64,000 nucleotides of DNA from Stratiolaelaps scimitus (GCA_019614645.1 JABWDB010000001.1:20439501-20503500); one strand, 5' to 3'; numbered from the stretch's first letter, positions 38,320 through 51,317 are shown. The notes: a model not told the origin generated them from the letters alone. Made by a program: numbers and translations.

Positions 38320-38432
38320 TTTTAGGTCGAAGCGAGCAGCAAGGTTTTCTACGTAGCTACATATGTCGAGGATATATATATATATATATATGCAGCTACG
38401 TGGTATACCTTGTTGCTCGCTCCATCCTAAAG
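38320..38432. repeat. 113-nt hairpin with TA-repeat loop
   Basis: Arms 38320-38361 and 38391-38432 are equal in length (42 nt) and align without gaps: 33 Watson-Crick pairs, three G·U-type pairs and six scattered mismatches. The 29-nt loop contains a (TA)n run. Stem length, evenly spread mismatches and ungapped arms resemble animal miRNA precursors. Expression is unknown. Confidence 0.85.
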
Positions 38433-38559
38433 CAGACTTGTTATGAATGGCCATCATGGTTATATTCTATGACAGCGCTGCGGTGCATGCGAGCGGCAAG
38501 ATCATTCATTATTAGCTATTGCTTGCGTATATCCGAGATATCGAAAACTCTTTTCTATG

Positions 38560-39480
38560 GAATGGTGGCCTAAAGCAGCAGTAGCGCAACTATTCGCGTG
38601 ATTATCCTCATCATTTACCCCGTTCCCGCTCTATCCTCTTAATTTCATTGCTGCGCCGGTAGCCGAACGACTCAACTAATTTCAGCGCGCGTCATGCTCC
38701 CTGCAGTGCATCGTTAGTCGGCGTCTGCCAGAGCTCTACTATTGGGCACAATTGCCAACGCGGGCCGTTGCTCCGGCAGGCACTAAACCCGCGGCGAGGC
38801 GGCGGGGGCAGCGGCGGCTGGCGGCTACAATCAGTTTCTCACTGCGGTGCACAGCAGAAACGTCCAGCAGCGCGTCCATGTTCGGTTCTGTTTCTAGCTG
38901 CTTCTTTGTGCGAATCAATACGTTTACCATCAGCCTCTGCCTCTTTGTGTCCTCCTCGGGGCGTCGTTCGGCGGTCGGAAACGACCGTGTTGTGGTAGAG
39001 AATCCGCGCACCACGAGGTTTTCTTTTGAGCTCGCTCAACTCCTCGAACGCCAGCACCGCCCGCCTTCAAAATGCTTTCTCGAACGTTGGCTGCTGTTGT
39101 TGTCGTTCGTCATTCTTCGTTCTGGTCCTACTCGAGCTGCCGCGCCTCGCTGTTCCAGTTTGTTCTTAGAATCGTCTCGATCTATCGAGAAGAAGGCAGA
39201 CCGACCAAGGAACAACAATTCCCTGCTCGAAGAACTCCTCTGATTTTCGGCAGCTCTCAGGGCAAACGGTTCCGTTCTTCTAGCAAGGAGACTAGGGACC
39301 GTGAGGGGGTAATGCCGTCGTTTTGGTCTCCACGGATCTCTCTCCACGTCTCGCGAATATCCGAGTGCTGTTAAAGTCATTCGCGGCCCCTCATCTTCAG
39401 CGAGGTCAGTCAGCCAGAGCCGCGTGAGTCACCAAATCCGAGAGCGCGCACGACGAAGATGGCATCGACGGGCGACCTCG
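38560..39480. other. GC-rich, CpG-containing block
   Basis: Open frames occur on both strands (163 codons plus at 38752-39243, 114 codons minus at 39036-39380), but they mirror each other and carry no domain, as expected from GC-rich non-coding DNA. It may be a promoter or 5' exon of an unknown transcript. Confidence 0.35.
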
Positions 39481-41480
39481 GGAACTAGCGACTCTGCCAA
39501 ATTGGCAAAGGGCAGAAGATACTCCAAGCTATCGACACAGCCACGTTGTGTTTTTAGGGATTGAAGCTATCGTTAGATACGCCATTGTCTCGGGTTGTTT
39601 TGCAAAGGAATTGATTTTTTGGCATCAACGACATAATGCACAATTTTAGCCAACATGATTCACTTGAATTTAGCCAACATGATTGACATTTGCTCAAATG
39701 TTCTACCAATATGACTAACTTGACCGCTGCAACATTTACGGGTTATTCTCGGGTCGAAAATTAACCTTAATGAACAATTGTACCACGTCAGAACTGCACC
39801 ACACGGCACTTTGGTTTGATTAACGTATTTGGCCCGCCTCATTTATTTTCTGGGACGGGTCACGTTCATTTCTATTGAAAACCTCTGGAGCTTCTGACGT
39901 CTACGCAATAAAGAACTGCATTTATTTATTCCTTGCTATGGTGATCAAAGATGTTCCCGCTGTAGCCGCTAGAAGGCCAAGTAACTAAGTAGTCCAGTAG
40001 TCGTGGCCAAGTAGTCGTGTCACGCCGTTAGCCAAGCGGGTAATATTAATGATATGTAAGAGAAGAAAGTGACGATAGCACAGTGAACATATGTTTGTCG
40101 GCAAATCACCGAGTGACACGTCGCTACCGTTCCAATCTGCTGCTTGGCTCAGAATAAAAATTAGCACAAGTGGGTGAATACAAGGGAGATATTAAAAGAG
40201 GCGCAACCGCCAACAATATATAATATTATATGCCAACTATATATTCCATAAGAGTAACAAACGTTTCAACCATTTATTGGGATTTTTGAACAGCTTGTTT
40301 TAATGTCAGCAATGAATCAATTTTCTGTAGAATCGGTCATATTTGACATCATTCCTATCGGCCAAATGCAAGTCAAATAACGAGCGGTTGATCTGATGTA
40401 TCTAGCACGGGCTCGCTTACGAAGCAGGTATTTTTTGAAGAGGCAATGTTCTATTTACTATGTGTTTACTTACATGCAAATTTAGATGTTAATATAAATT
40501 ACATCATACCTCGTCCATTTTTAACTATACCGCATTGCACTTCGTTGAGTACAGATCGGTGGGGTGTATTTCTGTAAAAGCTCATATATAACTCAGCTGA
40601 ACTCAGATATAGGTGATATGAACATATTCATATACCCCCTAAAAGCGCCCGTTATTTCTACACTTTGATGTTAAGCTACCCAGCCGTTAGCTTATCTTCA
40701 CAGTGGTATACAAGTATTGCAACATAATGCACCAAGATAAATAGTAGTATCGTCGTTCAATTATTAATTATCGGACCATTTAATCTTCTACTATTTTGTT
40801 AAGCTTCGCAAATATAGACATATAAGAATAATCAATTTTAATTATTAATTACCAGATCAATTAATTTTCTACTTGGCCATAACATTTTGGGAAGTAGAGA
40901 TATAAGAGTCATCCATATTACAGATGCCTTCTGGAGAACATCTTCAGCTGCAGTGCCGTTGATCTCCGCTACTCGGCAGAAATACTATACAGATCGTAAG
41001 GACTCGCATTGTAACAACATTTACAAAATATAGAGAGAGAGAGATATTGGGAGCTTAAAAGAAGATTTCTGTTGGGTTCTAGCGCAGCTTCTGTCCCTTT
41101 GGCGGTCTGTAGATCAGAGTCCATTTTTACAGCACAAACAATAGAGATGATGGATATATCTATTGATCTTTCCTTGTTAACTAGTCATTTCATTACTACT
41201 AATGAGCATATTCTTGATGGCGACCTACAAACAGTACAACAGCCAATCATCTCCCTTTACTTTGCGGCATATTGAGCAAAATTGGGCTGATAATTGTTGT
41301 TGTTAGTCCTTGCGGAAAGGGGAATTTGAGCGCTAGACGTTTGTCGACTCGCCCCAAAGGCTGAAACGTAGCTTCAGACCTTGGCTGGGTTTCGCGGTAG
41401 GGCTCCTGCGGGAACAGGTAGGATGTCTGACCTGACGGTCTTTTGGACCTGCGGGTCGTGAGCCCCACTACCAGCACTGG
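39480..41480. other. AT-rich intergenic, nothing coding
   Basis: A short direct duplication built on TTAGCCAACATGATT occurs at about 39645-39690, and a diverged tandem duplication lies at 40757-40915 (listed separately). A GA run lies near 41032-41044. Confidence 0.4.
40757..40915 (+). repeat. Diverged tandem duplication, unit about 78-80 bp
   Basis: Unit 1 (about 40757-40833) and unit 2 (about 40835-40915) share TAATTATTAATTA, a CCAGATCA/CGGACCAT-like step, ATTTTCTACT, and a TATAAGA(A/G)T(A/C)ATC ending. They differ by many substitutions, so the duplication is old. Confidence 0.7.
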
Positions 41481-43080
41481 GAGAACAAGCATAGGACATG
41501 CTATTTTGTTCGTGCCGCTCTTTCGGGCATGCAAACGACCAGGACGGATGAAATGAGTTTAAATCTGTCGCGCGGTGGTCGGTGCGCTTCTCTCCTTATA
41601 CTGCTCCTGCCAGGATTATATCCCTGATTCAGGGATTGTTCATCTGAGCGGCGGCGGCGGCGGCGCCGCCTGACAGGGCCGTTTCGTGAACGGGATCTCG
41701 AGTGAGTTTTATGGCGGCAGCCACCGGCAAAGATCTCTGCGGAACCGCTGAAGGTTGTTGGGAATTGTTCCCCCTGCTTTCCAGAGGGGGAAACGTGAAG
41801 AATAATGGGTACGCTATCGGCAATCGATTCATTCATTCGTTCGCCTTACCCTTATTCGCTGTCTCACCCTACTTTACCTCCACCACGCATCGAGTCCCCG
41901 GCTACCCCCCGCCTCGAATCCCCTATTCCCTCTTCCTATTGCTTCGGGTTAGTCTGCCCCGAAATCCGAACGCCTTCTACTCTCTCCTGTCTGACCGCTC
42001 ATTCCCTCTAGTTCTCTGGCCGGTCTCTGAGGCGGGAGAGATTGGCAAACGGGGATAGGATACTCCCATGTCTGCAATTCTACCTCGGCCTCGCTGTGCC
42101 GTTTCCCCGTCCGCTCTTCGCATTAGCTATCCCCTAAAAGTAGTACCGGTAGTAGCAATGGCCTTCGGTGAAGAAGAAGAAGCAGCGGCGGCAGGCGGAC
42201 AAGGCAGCCGGCGTCCGGACCGCGTTTCGGCCATTTCCCCATTTTGCCGGGACGTCCGGCAGCCCACCTCCCCGATCCGCTTCTCACTACACCTCGTCTC
42301 GCTCTTCTTCCCGTGTGGCCCGTCCTTTTCCCTCCGCCGCTGCCGCGAGGGCAGTGCCGGTAGCGGTAGCCCCTTGTACGACTGCGGCCGGGCACTCTGC
42401 GCTGGCCGCTGGACAGGCTGGTAGTCGTAGTCACGGTTGTGGTCGGTGGCGGTCTGACGCCAAACGGAGGGCTAAGCTGGGAACAGGGAGGATAAATAGA
42501 AGGAAAGAAAGAATGGGAGGTGGTGGCACGGCCAGCGGTGGCGGCCGCATGCGAGAACGAAAAACCCACTGTGCTTATATAATACGTAGTGGAAGAGTGA
42601 GACAGTGGAAGCGGGGAACTGCCGGACCGACGAACAGAGCAGAGCAGAGAGCAGGCAGAGCCCAGTGGCATCAGCAGCAGCAGCAGCCCGGAACGAACGA
42701 GCGAAGAAAGGAAGGAACAAGGGAACCGAACGTTCACACCGGTACGGCCGTGGCGGACAGCGGCGGAGGCGGCGGTGGGGCCAAAACGGTCACACACATG
42801 CACATTAGGTGGAATTCGTTCAAGTTTCAAATTGCCGCGTAACTACGACACGGGAATGCGGGCAAAAGCCGACGAGAGCGTAACGGGGATCGACAACGTG
42901 AATGAGAGCCACATGTGACTCACTCTATCTCTCTCTCCCTCTATCTCCCGCTACTAGCGCCGACCGTCTGTCCGTGATTTTCTACGGATATTAGAAGAAT
43001 CATTAGTCGATGTGCGAACCGCACACGCACAGCGACATCGGCAGATGGATAGAGAGACTGACAGGCACGAGATGTAATAG
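41480..43080. other. GC-rich block with mirrored open frames
   Basis: A 235-codon minus frame (42830-42123) and a 224-codon plus frame (42168-42842) lie over each other. Both are simple-sequence rich (Ser/Arg/Gly/Pro), start or end inside repeats and show no domain. The GCG triplets near 41650-41670 and CAG triplets near 42669-42690 are simple repeats. A CpG-rich promoter or untranslated exon is the likeliest reading. Confidence 0.35.
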
Positions 43081-44741
43081 GGCGTGTGCTATATGAAGCT
43101 GATCCGTATATATTGTAGCACATTTGCAAGGAACGCCTCCGGTCATTGTCCTTAATACGTACGGTGCAGTGGACTCGAGATATCAGACAGCATATTTATA
43201 AAGGGTAGCACAAAACATACAAAAGGGACGTACACAAAGATAGTGTAAATGAATTTGTCTGCGTGACTATCATGGTCACTCAATGCTATTATGCAATCCT
43301 ATGAATGGGGACATCGGAGAAGGTCCGAGAGAGAAATGTCATGTGGTACCATTAGAGGTCGAGCGTCCCTCATGTTGGTGATGCTGATATCTATATATGT
43401 ATATATACTCGGTAGATCAATAAACTTTCTGTGTCATCATGGTCGGCCTACCAGCGGTAAAAAGGTTTACGTTGTGGAGGAAGGGCGATACCTGAAATGG
43501 TAGACGACAAACAACGAAGCCGCTGATTGGTGATACCGTTTATTTTCACGACACCTCCGAATGAAAGTGACATGTCGGAAGATGTCGCCAAAAAGGGCGT
43601 CTTTTGGGCGCTTATTAAACACTACTACTTTAAGAGCTGTGACATAACCCAGATAGTTTACGGAGAGTTTGCCGCTTCGTGTGAACCCGTGCGCTATTGA
43701 ATTAGTGCACTTAACGGGGTCGAACCAATATCCAAGATGAACCATGTCCGGAAGCTCCAAAAACGGTAACGAATGAAGAAAATGTGCGAAATGTGCATGA
43801 GATAGTGATCCCGGATTGTAGGGTTGAGGCTCATAAGATAGCCTACACACACGAAACCAGATAAGCCATTCGGTGGTGGACTGCCCGGGATGAATGGGCG
43901 CTGACAAGGGCCAGGACGAAATAATCGACCGGAAAGATTGTGCGCACTGTGCAAATGGAATTATTTGAATCGACTACCTTGAGACTGATAGCAAGATCAC
44001 AGGGGAGAATATGATGACCGCTTGGATTGTTTACGCAGCGCATCGCTGTGATAGTGTTTAGTGTTGATGAGAGTGTTTAGGCCGCCGTAAAGGAGTGTTT
44101 TGGGTCTATGGAAATAATGTTTTATTCAAACGAGATAAAAGCTCTTGTGGATAGAGAACATATCGAATTAATACCTCAACATTTTCCCTAAGGATTATTT
44201 TCCTTTATATACAGAAAACTTATTGACCTGCCTATATATCTCTCTCTCTATATATATAAGGGTTGCATGTAGGATTTGCTTCTTCTTTCCAGTCATCCCT
44301 ATGGACAGCTGTTTAGAATTAAACTGTTGATGATAATCCCATAAGCCCTTGAAGACAACTGGCAGTCATTGATAACACGGGCTTTTGGACAAATCAAGAA
44401 GCAAAGACATGGGTATATGTCCCGATAGGTTTACTGGGCAAACTAATTGCTTTGTGTGATCCTGGCCAATACTATGTATATAACTGCAAGTAAAGATTGT
44501 AAATATATAATATGTGTGTACAGGCACTCGGAAAATGTCAAGGACAGCTACCAAAAAAACGAGATGTGTGTGAAAAATCTGTTTCATGTCCAAATATGCA
44601 ATAAACTATGATGTTTATCTGTGGCATGCGTTCATGTGGGTACTAACATGCGCATGCATGGTGAGATCCCCCACGGTCACCGCAGGCCACTCGAAGCTAT
44701 CGCAGAAACGACGTCCCACTTGGTCGGCCATGTCGTTGAAA

Positions 44742-44772
<31 letters not shown>

Positions 44773-46040
44773 CAGCTCGCCATCAAACTTTGCAAATGTA
44801 TACATGCCTTGCAACCGGTCTGTGAAGAGAACTATTTTATTTTTTAACTACCACGCTGGTCTCCCTCAGATTATTTAGCTCGCCACAGGTCGCCCCGGTC
44901 ATCTCAAACGGAAGGGTGTAATGTATTCAACATAGGGGAATGGCCAGGACCGTATCGTCTGAATTTCGTACTCGCAGTGCAAGTGCGAGCGTTCTCAGCG
45001 TCACATGGTTCGGGGTTACGTCAAGCTACTATCGTTTCAGTCGGATAAACGATGGACGACATACGATGCTAATCGTCTGTGTGTGGTGATGGTCGCGGAG
45101 CGTCCGTGAGAGCTTCAGAGGGTGAAGGATTGGACAGGCTGATGTCGCCACAACTGAATTCATTATTGCCCTGCTGCCATAGAATCATATGGCCATTGCA
45201 GATGTGGAATAGATGCCGATTAATTGGTTGACCAATATGTATGTGTATATATATATATATATATTACTATTATGAATTGGCTAAATGCCTTGGATATGTA
45301 TTGCTTTGTAAGGTACCGCCGCTTCAAGGATCTATTATCATGTCGGTCATGCTGAATTTATCTCGGCCTTATCCTCCAACAAACCTATGTGGCCTACGAC
45401 AAGCCAATGTTAGCTGTGCCAAGCCAAACCGGTGGGGTAGGGATCGACCCGTGGTTAACAAATTCAGATTCTGCTGTCTGTGATTCTCTTTCGCAACCGC
45501 ACCCAAAGAGATGTGCATGAACCACCCCGCCATGCCGCCACACCTACACAATATCTCTTCGACTTACACCAGTATCTTGTTTCAAGGGCGTTGTGAGCAT
45601 ATTTCATCTGTTCGAATCCCGGCATTCTTGCTGTTGAATATTGATGATAATTAGATTATTGTATGTTGTAATATATACATTTACAATAATAAGGTAATGA
45701 TATATATATTTACATTAATAAAGTAATGACATTTCGTTCCCAACCACTACCGTCACCAAAATAACGACCCTTCCTGCAACAGAATTTTGTGGGCTAATTG
45801 TCATGACAGTGTTTAGTCGCCACACACTCGCCTACCGCCCACCCGCTGTCTCGGGCTCGCTTTCGAGTTGGGTCCGACAACCTGAGTGAGCGATTTCACC
45901 TAAGTAAACGATTTCACTCGAATACAAAAAAAGTACTAGTTGCTGTACTAATTTTACTTGCGTATGTTATTCTTTATACTACGAATTATTTATATTTTAT
46001 ATCAAATTATATGTCAAACGTCAACGGTTATTAATACTAT
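43080..46040. other. Intergenic, nothing firmly recognised
   Basis: It includes a 146-codon minus-strand frame (43907-43467) that I do not recognise, TA tracts at 44745-44773 and 45247-45264, and a TTCGAATCCCGG T-arm-like motif near 45611-45622. Confidence 0.35.
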
Positions 46041-46043
46041 CGG

Positions 46044-46088
46044 CAGTACCTTGGACGTTAAATGTTGGCTGAGAGTCAGGTCGGAAAA
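46044..46088 (+). repeat. Dispersed 45-bp repeat, copy 3, with 12-bp target-site duplication
   Basis: This copy is the closest to copy 1. It sits between perfect direct repeats TAATACTATCGG at 46032-46043 and 46096-46107, so a 52-bp insert is bounded by a 12-bp duplication. That is the hallmark of retroposition of a short 3' fragment. Confidence 0.8.
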
Positions 46089-46107
46089 TTTGTTGTAATA
46101 CTATCGG

Positions 46108-46679
46108 GAGTCGATAGCCGCTCTGTGAGGATATAATATTCTTTCATATTTTTCTATGAGAACTGACGTATTGTGAAAACTGCAGTTTCGTCAATAAACT
46201 ACAAATTAAAATTGATTATGTTGCAACATAATTCCAGTTCTCACGTACCATGATACAATATTGAATGACGTTTTATTGAGTTGATTATATCGGATATTTT
46301 CTCCCGTTTATTTGTTGTCGGCTGAGAACACATGTTATTATAGTATACAGTGTATACCGAGAACGTGTTTATTTTATATTATTATGTCTACAGGTTATCA
46401 CTGGTGCCTAATTTTACACTATATTAATATTTGATAGAGCAGGTAGATCAATTAAACTTGAATTAAATATTTTTAAAATATCATTTCTTATCCGAACTAA
46501 TACTGAACTGCCACTAGGTTAAGATGCTTTTCTATATAAAATAATTTCTAATACTAAAACTAGACTAATAAAAAATATAAATAAAATAAAAAATAAATCT
46601 ATTGTAGTAAATATAAATCGAATTATTCTATCCAATCTTCTCACTCTCCGTCATATTTCTATATCTAGAGAAATCTTAT

Positions 46680-46726
<47 letters not shown>

Positions 46727-46920
46727 CGAATAATTCTTCCCTTCCAGCAGTAATACCTAAAAGGTTAAGAGCTGAGGCCTGTCGCATAGGGGAACAGCTG
46801 AGGGTCAGCTGGAAAAAAACAAAAACAAAATTCTTCCCTTATTTATATAACCTTATAGTAATAGATGATTGTACATCTTTGTAATGGAGCGCGCAAGCGT
46901 CAATCCGGAGGAATGAGATG
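46108..46920. other. AT-rich intergenic with TA microsatellite
   Basis: A strongly AT-rich stretch that ends in the (TA)20 tract at 46682-46721. No gene was recognised. Confidence 0.45.
46682..46721. repeat. TA microsatellite, 40 bp
   Basis: Uninterrupted (TA)20. Confidence 0.95.
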
Positions 46921-49900
46921 ATATAATTTCATATCTCATCGTCTGCAATTGTACTTCAAAAAAAACGACAGTAGAGGACCTCCGCCGAGGAGACCACACG
47001 CACACGCTTGTGTTCTAGATAGCAGCTCCTCTCACAGGACTTGTCAGGCGGCTTGTCTCACCCACACCACTCGCCAATCGAGACGATCACGTTCGGCCGC
47101 CCCTCTACCTCCAGGCACCCCCATGTTTTCCACATATCGAGAGTGTGGTATCAGCCAGTTGACAAAAAAAATGTTTCAGAGAATCTTAGCAGACATTGAG
47201 ATGCAATTGTTTTCGCGCCTGGATTTTCAGCCGTTCATTAAACAATACCGCTCATTAACTACCGACAGTACGCACAACAGCTATGTCATGCACGACTAGT
47301 ATATGTTGCTATTATAATATTCTCGTTATCCCAGAGGTAGCTAACAATTATCGCAGTGAAATTGCTCGAGCCTACAGCAGGTATTCACGACCGTATGCAA
47401 ATGTCCTTTTTCTTCTCCTGTGAATGCTGCTCTCTAATTGGCAAGGTGCTGGAACGATGCGTCCAACCAAGACTACTACTGCTGTTGCTGCAGCCGCCGC
47501 CGCCTACCGTGACTACCCTTAGCGCTACTACATCTGTGTCGACAACGACAACCGCTTGTATAGTACTTCTAATACCACTGTGACGATTGTAATGCTTGCT
47601 GCTGGAATGCAGCTGTGAACAGAGCGAGGGAGGTAGATACGTAGGTGGGTAGGTGGCGAGAACCAAGCGAGGCAATGAGGGAAGGGCTTTGCTAGTGAGC
47701 GGGTCGGTCCACCGCTACCGTGGGTGCTCCTCTGGGATAACAGCCGGTGACAGCTGTCAGGGCAGAAGAGGCTGGGTGGGTTACGGCCGAGGTGGAGACG
47801 ACGCGGCCGTGGTCGTGACTGTGGCTCGGGGACAATGAGACTAAGTCAAGGAGAGGAACAACTACTACCCACCACCACAAGCAGCCGCTAGCGGCGTCGC
47901 CATTGCCACGGAGTAAAACCTCTGTTCTCCTGTGCTCTTCATCCACCTGCTCCTTCTGAGCGGTGCTTGCCTTTCCCTGCAGTTTCTACAAATCCTAAGC
48001 GTTGCCTGGCGTTGTTTTCGAAGCAGTTGTTACATGTTTGGACAACACAGAGGCAGCCACACACACACACACACACACACGTATAATAACAGCAGTAACA
48101 ACAATAGGCACATACGCATAGCTGGGATGCTACGCCATACGTCGCGTTGCGGTTGCAGATCTTGTTGATGTCGCGGCTGCGGCTCTTCACGGCACATCCT
48201 TTGTCTTATTTGTGGTATTGCTTCTGATTCTGATTATATGGAAATCAGGTGCTCAAGGAGACATCTGACTGCATGGGTACTGTTCACGCCTTTCGTTCCG
48301 TTGTGATAGAGCTCAGACAAGAAGATATACGTCACTAGAGTACGGATTTTGGGCCTGGATGTTGTTGTCAACAATGCCGGAGACAGCAAAACAACGGGTG
48401 GTCTGATACTTTGTCTGTAAGGGTGGCATGCTGTCTGTCAGTTGCCACGCTGGCAAATCGACACGAGGGATTTTGAGTGGGTACGCACACTGGCTGCTGA
48501 TTCGATGGGCGACCTTCTGATAAAGAACGACAAGAGTTGGGGGTCGAAACAAGAACATTACTACAGAACGGTGTGCGGATTATAATAGCTCAGTGGCTAG
48601 CCTGTATCAAAACGCTACGTGTATATCTACATGAGTATATATATATATATATATATATTGGATCTTCATACACGGTTGCTTGGCGGCGTTAGAACTTAGT
48701 ATTCACATATTATTAAAGTGCTCGGATTCTCCGAACTTTATAGCGCTGACACTTCGCTATTGCTAACTATTGTTGTTGTCACTTACCATGCAGAAATGTG
48801 GTCTAAAATGAATATGGAACTCGCGGTTTCGGCGTCATTTCCAACGGATGGCTTTGCAAGAGGATAATTTCTTGGTTGTTATTATTATTATTCTGTCCGC
48901 TTAATTTACCAACAAAGCCTCAATTGAGACTTGATTGTAGCGATACGCTTGGTTGTCGTCATTAGGTCAAGCAAATGTACGCCAAACGTTGCTGAAAATA
49001 ACGTGCTGCTAGCTAAACCGGCCTGCGAAGTGATCAATGATACTATTTCATATGCTATGAGAATATGACAAGTAGTTCATCAGTTGATGGTGTCGCTTTG
49101 TAAAGCAATTGCATAAAAGGCCGAAAAATGAATAAAAGAAATAACACAACCAGGTTCACTGTAGGCATTTCGTGGATACATATGATCGTACCACGATGTC
49201 TAAGCGTGGCAGCACCGCTCGACTTATGCCTCGGGTTTATACGTCTAGTTATATAGATGTTGTGTATGTGTGTGTGTGTGTTTCGTAGACAGCTGGCGTC
49301 CGTTCTTGGTGGCGGACCTGCCTCGGCCCACTGTGACTGACATATGCCAAGTCTCTCGTTGGACTAATTTGTTTGTCCAAGCCTTTAACGGCCTAATTTG
49401 TGTGTGAGACGATCGTGGCGTCCGACAACTATGACGGCGACGACTATAGCAACTGCTGCCACTGCTCCTACTGCTACTCTCAAGACCTTGGGATTTTAGG
49501 AAAGCCCGGAGGCAGTTGCAGCGGCTGCTGCTGCTGCTCTTGCAAAAGCGCGGCACGCCAGCCATCAGGAAACGGCTAAGGATCTAACGGCTCGGGGCAG
49601 CCGTAACGCTGTTGGTGCTAGTGGTGTCGGTCGTCGCCGTGGCCAACCGTGGTGGTGTGTCGGCTGTAACGAACCCCGCCACGGCAACTGCCCCTCCCCC
49701 GCTGCCAGCTAACATCCGAGGGGTGGCAAACGTCAGGGGCTTCCGGGGGTGTCGGGGGGGGATGTTGGTGGTGTTGGAGCGGAGAGTCATTAGCGTAGAC
49801 CCCACTTTCCGGCCCCGGTTTCTAGAACGAGAGAAGCCAGCGTTACCGCGGCTACTGCAGCAGCAACCGCTGGCTGCTGGTGGTCGGTGGATTGCTTTGG

Positions 49901-50290
49901 CTTGATTCAGCTTGACTCAGCTCGGCTCACTAGGCTTGACTGCTCGAGGCTTAAAGTGTGGTGGCGACCACCGTCGCCGCCGCCGCTGCCGCCGCCGCTG
50001 CCGCCGACGAGAACGGGAAATACGCCATGGATGCGGCATGGATGAACGAAGCAGGCCATGTGGCTCCGTCCTGTGAGTGCCAGAGCGCTCGGCCTAACCG
50101 GGTGGGCATCTAAACATCCACGTGCTGGGAGAAGAGCGTACAAACTGAGTTCTGGAAGGGAGAGACTGGCCAGCCGAGAGTGAAGCCGAGCAATTGCCGC
50201 CCAGGCGATGCCTCGTAGCGCTGGGGGCATTTGGAGAAACTCGAGCTGATGCGGTGTGTGGACCGGGTCAAGTAGGGCAGAAACGGGTGG
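46920..50290. other. Mixed region with GC-rich, triplet-rich segments
   Basis: GC-rich triplet-bearing segments at about 47460-47580, 47700-47900 and 49400-50020 (GCC/GCT triplets near 49970-50010) alternate with AT-rich DNA. A CA run lies at 48060-48080, a TA run at 48638-48659 and a GT run at 49260-49281. A tRNA A-box-like TAGCTCAGTGGCTAG is at 48586-48600. No coding exon is supported. Confidence 0.35.
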
Positions 50291-51317
50291 CCTGTTTAGT
50301 AGAACAGAACGTTAAGTAAACCAGTATCCTTCGAGAAAACGGGTGCCTAGGGCCTTGTTGGAATGGGCCTTTGTATTCAGTAAAACGATACGAGAACAAC
50401 AGGAATTGCAATAACTGTAGCAGCAACAACAGCATCGTTCATATTTATTCTTGTTGTCCTCACTGTTAGCGTTTGCGGTTGCTGTTTTTGTTAGACTGAT
50501 TAGTGGCAGCCGTCGATAGCGTTTTTAGTGTGTTGATGTTGGCCGAAATGCCTAAATGGCGGCTCTTGTGTTGTACCATAAGCTTGTCTGTATTATGCAG
50601 TAATTCTATACAGTGCTACAAGAGTGTTAAATCTGTTTACAATGACGGATGTCTCGTATCTCGGGCCACGGGCTCGATTCTGCCCTCGAATTTGCCTCAG
50701 TCCGCTCCGTATATGGAGGGCGCATGGCTAAGGTAGGCCCCACGAGAACTGCTCTTTTAAAGCATTAATCCAAAGGTTGCTAGCTTAATATTGGTTTCGA
50801 AAGGTGCCGTCTTTCTGGTGCTTCGTCACTGTAAGCGTCAGTTGGGAACTGCGAGATGACGCCATACGCTTGAGGTCGAATTTATCGGCTGGCAGTTGAC
50901 AGAGAGTGCGATGTGTACCACTTTTGACACCATCCACCACCGCCACAAACACAGAAGCGTGCGTTTGCGCACACAGCCCTAACGAGTTTCCACTGGAATC
51001 TATGCGCAGACCACAGATTTGTGTAACATGTGTTGCATACTGCTTACCCCGAAAGCATGTTTCACCACACAACTACTACAAGATCTACTGGGTGAAAATA
51101 TTAAAATATCGAGTTCCGCCGCTGCCTCTTCCTTATATGCGTTCATTATAAGGCGTCATAATTGTGAAACACCTTCTAACCAAATCACTTACCGTTTTGC
51201 AATAAAAGTATGTCAATGCTAACTCCCCTTTTCAACTTGTTTTAAGTTGTTAAACGCTCGCAACGCTGGCTAATCAGTTCTCTAAGCATTTCTTTATTAC
51301 GTCTTATCATATTGCAG
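50290..51317. other. Region upstream of the GALNT gene, no recognised gene
   Basis: A 95-codon minus-strand frame (51072-50785) is not recognised. The promoter or an upstream untranslated exon of the GALNT gene may lie here, since a plausible acceptor (TATTGCAG) ends at 51317. Confidence 0.35.

Noticed and set aside
38752..39243. 163-codon plus-strand frame
   Set aside because: It lies in a GC-rich block with matching open frames on the other strand; no domain or splice context.
42123..42842. Paired long frames, 235 codons minus and 224 codons plus
   Set aside because: They mirror each other in GC-rich, triplet-repeat DNA, have low-complexity Ser/Arg/Gly/Pro content and show no domain. Stop-poor GC-rich DNA explains them.
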